From NCBI RefSeq assembly GCF_000247815.1, contig NC_021674.1, forward strand, positions 11,416,793 through 11,480,792: DNA of 64,000 nucleotides, given 5' to 3'. The stretch comes from Ficedula albicollis (lineage: Eukaryota; Chordata; Aves; Passeriformes; Muscicapidae). Position 1 is the stretch's first letter. Every line of letters starts with the position of its first letter. Below are positions 61,537 to 64,000 of this stretch, piece by piece. The notes below the pieces were generated by a model. That model was not told the origin of the DNA. It saw only the letters and a program-made list of their open reading frames with translations, and ran no database searches. The translations under genes and the position numbers were made by a program.

Positions 61537-61842
61537 TGTTGCATTTTGACTATAGGAGCGGCAGAAAGGATAATGCAACATAGTTCTTCGTGCAATGGAC
61601 AAACAGAAAGAGAGCTTTATTTAAAGAAACACTATAGTTATATAGGGTAGTTCGTGCAATACAAAATATAAAAGACTCATTGGTCCAAGAAAGCAACATC
61701 TCTTTGAAAACATGCTTTCTGCAAAACATCACGTCTCCAGCAGGTGTTTAATCATTGTTATTATTTCTTGTCCTTGAGCAGCCTGAGAAACCCAAGGCTT
61801 CAAGGCTGTTTTTTCCGTGGTTCCCAGCAGTATCCAACGACG
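61537..61842 (-). repeat. 5' LTR of the minus-strand ERV
   Basis: 306 bp, near-identical to the LTR at 58979-59288. Its outer end reads CGTCGTTGG instead of TGTCATTGG, consistent with two transition changes. Confidence 0.92.
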
Positions 61843-61848
61843 TTTGTG

Positions 61849-61865
61849 GATTAATTTTCCTGACA
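61849..61865 (+). mobile_element. Last 17 bp of family B LTR copy 4
   Basis: GATTAATTTTCCTGACA continues the LTR interrupted at 58978; compare GATTAGTTTTCCTGACA at the end of copy 3. Confidence 0.88.
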
Positions 61866-61871
61866 CATACA

Positions 61872-62095
61872 ACTGAAGAGGAGACAGAGGAGTCCTTCAG
61901 CTTTATTTGAATAAAGGGAGAGTGTACACCAGTGCACACCTCTACAGGCTTTTTTCTCTTGGGGTTTTGGAGGGCACGGCCTCCTTTTATCTAAACTCTC
62001 AGCATGTTTCCCTCTTCCTTTCCCCAGTGGCTGAGGTACTAGGAAGGTACAGCCTTCCCAAATCGCTTACCACATATCCCCACTGAACCTACTGT
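61872..62095 (-). mobile_element. LTR, family B, copy 5, minus orientation, partial
   Basis: The plus strand reads GAGGAGACAGAGGAGTCC, TTTATTTGAATAAAGGGAG, CCAGTGGCTGAGGTAC and GGAAGGTACAGCCTTCC, the reverse complement of the 3' half of family B. It begins 6 bp after the end of copy 4, so the two LTRs are tail-to-tail. Confidence 0.82.
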
Positions 62096-62108
62096 TTTAT
62101 CCCAAAGT

Positions 62109-62708
62109 TTAGCCTTGTGCAGAGCCCCTTGTCTGTTTCAGAAGCCAAGACATCTGAGCTCTGTAACAAACCTGCTGCCCAAAGTCAGTAAGACCCATTT
62201 CAAAGATGTTAACAGCCATACCTTCACTCATTAAATTATTTTTAAAGACACTAGCACACATCTTTCCTCTCATTAATTTGTGCCTTCTGGACTGCCAAAC
62301 AAGCAAAAATATAGGTGACTGCAAAAGGCTACATGGGAGCCAGGCAGCCAAAAATCCTGAACATATGGAAGAAAACCACTCATCTACTTTTTCTGGGAGC
62401 AGGTAGAGAGAAAGTTGTTTAACCATCACTAATATGAAAGGCTGATTTGTCAGCAGGTGTATTGCACAGGAGATCAATGTGGACAAGTGAAACTTCTGTT
62501 TATGAGGGAAATGGGACGGACTACAAATCAGGCTGAAAACCCGGAACCCCACTGAGGCAGACGACCTGCAACAGAAGCTTTCTTCGATTAAAACTTCTGG
62601 TGACTTTGAAATTTGCATCATAAAAGATGCTCCTACTGTGCCTATAGTTCTGTGACAGGAATCGTGTCTGATGGGACCAAAAGTAATGACTGGATGGTCC
62701 AATGCCAA
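62109..62708 (-). other. 199-codon open frame, no recognised family
   Basis: The longest open frame in the window that is neither low-complexity nor part of a named gene. It has several hydrophobic stretches (near LICSPSHF, HLLTNQPFILVMV and FLAAWLPCSLL). No signal peptide, known motif or splice partner was found. Likely chance or a repeat remnant. Confidence 0.15.
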
Positions 62709-63553
62709 GCTGCTGATTGTAGCTTTTAGTCATGTGGGTTTCTGCCAAGCTCCAAAATGTCAGACAAACTGTTTGGGGTATCTAACAACATTTGCCTCTT
62801 CTGCATGAGTTATTCCTAGATTTAGAAATATTTAGAGAAAATAGTATCTAGACCTGCCACTCCACTTGCAGTGCACTATCCAGCTGTATTCTGGGTCTGT
62901 GTTAAAACAGCTGGATCTCATTTGTCTTGCATTTACTGCTGCTGGCAGGGTTGGTGAATACTTCCCTGGCAGAGAGCAGCAACATTCTGTCCTCAGCTGC
63001 TGCTATTCCTTGAGAAAAATTAACAGTGCAGGCATAGGGAGAAGCAGGCTCTAGAGTTGTATTTGCAGAATTAATTGGCAAGCTAAATCAGGAAATTTAT
63101 AGGATTGTTCCAATGCTTTGAAGAAAGATTAAGAAAATCCCTGTAATGTTAAAGCAAGTTGCAATCCTTTCCAAACGCAAAGGGATTCTTACATTGTCTA
63201 TGTGTGTACTCTGTAAAATAAAGACAATATTGGTAGATAATGGTATTTAACACTTCATCATTATTTTAGTGTTTTTAAATACTTTACTTCTCTTCAACTA
63301 TACTGTCTTTAGAACTGCAGATTCTGAGGTTAATATGCTCTGAACATGCAGCAGTGATTAGGAATGTTGTAGGAGGGCCTGATTAATTGAAATAGTTGGT
63401 ATAAAGATATGGAAACAAAGGGAGCATTCACTGTGCTGAAGATCTGTCCTCCCTCTGCCTATTTGAGAAAGAAGGGTTAAAATTCTCTTAGTTACTAAAA
63501 CAGGTTAGGGTATGCATGCTCAGAAAGCTTCATGAAGGTCAAAGAAAATGAGG
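62709..63553. other. Intergenic DNA, no gene recognised
   Basis: AT-rich sequence with no recognisable exon or repeat end. Confidence 0.4.
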
Positions 63554-64000
63554 TGTCTTGGGTTCGAATGTAAGGTGTAAACAAAAATATATATTCTGCT
63601 ACCATCTACATGAGCTGTTAAAATGGTTGAAGTGTTCTTTATCTTCTCCATGACTCTGCCCTGATAACCCCTTCTGGGGAAGCAGCAGCCATCCAGAGAT
63701 GGGAGACCATCTCTGCTAATGTGCCATCAAGGTCTCCCAGAATTTCTCATAAAATTGCACCATCCCATTGTGAGATGCCCCGCCCTGAGGGAGGAACGGA
63801 ACATTCCTACCTGTATATAATCTAGAGCTCGGGACACCACAATACCACCACTGGATTTCCAGAGGAGAAGAGCTCTTGATAACTACCACAGGACCTCCAG
63901 AGAAGACCAGACCTTTCTACAGGATCACCACTTCAACAGGACCACATCCATCACTCCAATCAGACTACTGCCACCACCGTGACCAACAGGGTGTCAGGTT
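63554..64000 (+). mobile_element. Avian LTR, truncated by the window end
   Basis: Starts TGTCTTGGGTTCGAATG and contains CTGTATATAATCTAGAGC (TATA-like box) followed by a CCACCACT/CAGGACC-rich stretch with TTCAACAGGACCACATCC, ending in GGGTGTCAGGTT at the window edge. I recognise this layout from bird LTR retroelements. The 3' end is not in the window. Confidence 0.7.

Larger units (their letters stand above)
58979..61842 (-). mobile_element. Minus-strand ERV with two LTRs, primer site and target duplication
   Basis: LTRs at 58979-59288 and 61537-61842 are near-identical. Flanking TTTGTG (58973-58978 and 61843-61848) is a 6-bp target duplication, which fits class II integration. A primer-binding site of tRNA-Gln type lies beside the 5' LTR (61517-61534), and a polypurine tract beside the 3' LTR (59289-59301). 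The internal part is only about 2.2 kb and has no open gag, pol or env that I recognise. It appears deleted or non-autonomous. It contains a C34 tract. Confidence 0.93.

Overview
This window is nuclear DNA from a vertebrate, almost certainly a bird and probably a songbird. The evidence is intron-split genes with GT/AG borders, 3' ends of CR1 LINEs, and many solo LTRs of types I recognise from avian genomes. No bacterial, phage or organellar content was seen. The species cannot be fixed from sequence alone.

Three protein genes are supported. FBXO48 (F-box protein, minus strand, two coding exons, 4229-6095) faces a CpG-rich intergenic segment shared with APLF (plus strand). Eight APLF coding exons run from 7890 to 24174 and splice in perfect phase to 416 codons. 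They carry the Ku-binding motif, both PBZ zinc fingers and the acidic C-terminal tail. The N-terminal FHA-domain exons expected between about 6100 and 7890 could not be recognised, and the first recognised exon follows a 63-bp tandem duplication that copied its splice acceptor. PROKR1 (prokineticin receptor 1, minus strand, 33611-37388) has two coding exons joining to 397 codons. FBXO48, APLF and PROKR1 are also neighbours in human, so this is a conserved syntenic block. FBXO48 is predicted to act in ubiquitin ligation, APLF in DNA end joining and PROKR1 in neuropeptide-type signalling. They share position, not a pathway.

From 37.4 kb to 64 kb I find no convincing gene. The region is a patchwork of retroelements: solo LTRs of at least eight families, a minus-strand ERV with two LTRs, a tRNA-Gln-type primer site, a polypurine tract and a 6-bp target duplication (58979-61842), and CR1 fragments. 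Two nested insertions can be read exactly. A solo LTR (28701-29169) sits inside a CR1 with target duplication AACATA. The minus-strand ERV sits in the last bases of an older LTR with target duplication TTTGTG.

The oddest feature is four uninterrupted poly-C tracts, all C on the plus strand: 309 nt in the APLF 3' UTR, 2053 nt inside an LTR, 62 nt, and 34 nt inside the ERV. They may be real G-tract expansions or assembly artefacts. Large microsatellites are also present: about 60 TTTTG units in an APLF intron, and GGAT and CATC arrays 6.6 kb apart that are reverse complements of each other. No CRISPR array, tRNA or rRNA gene was seen.
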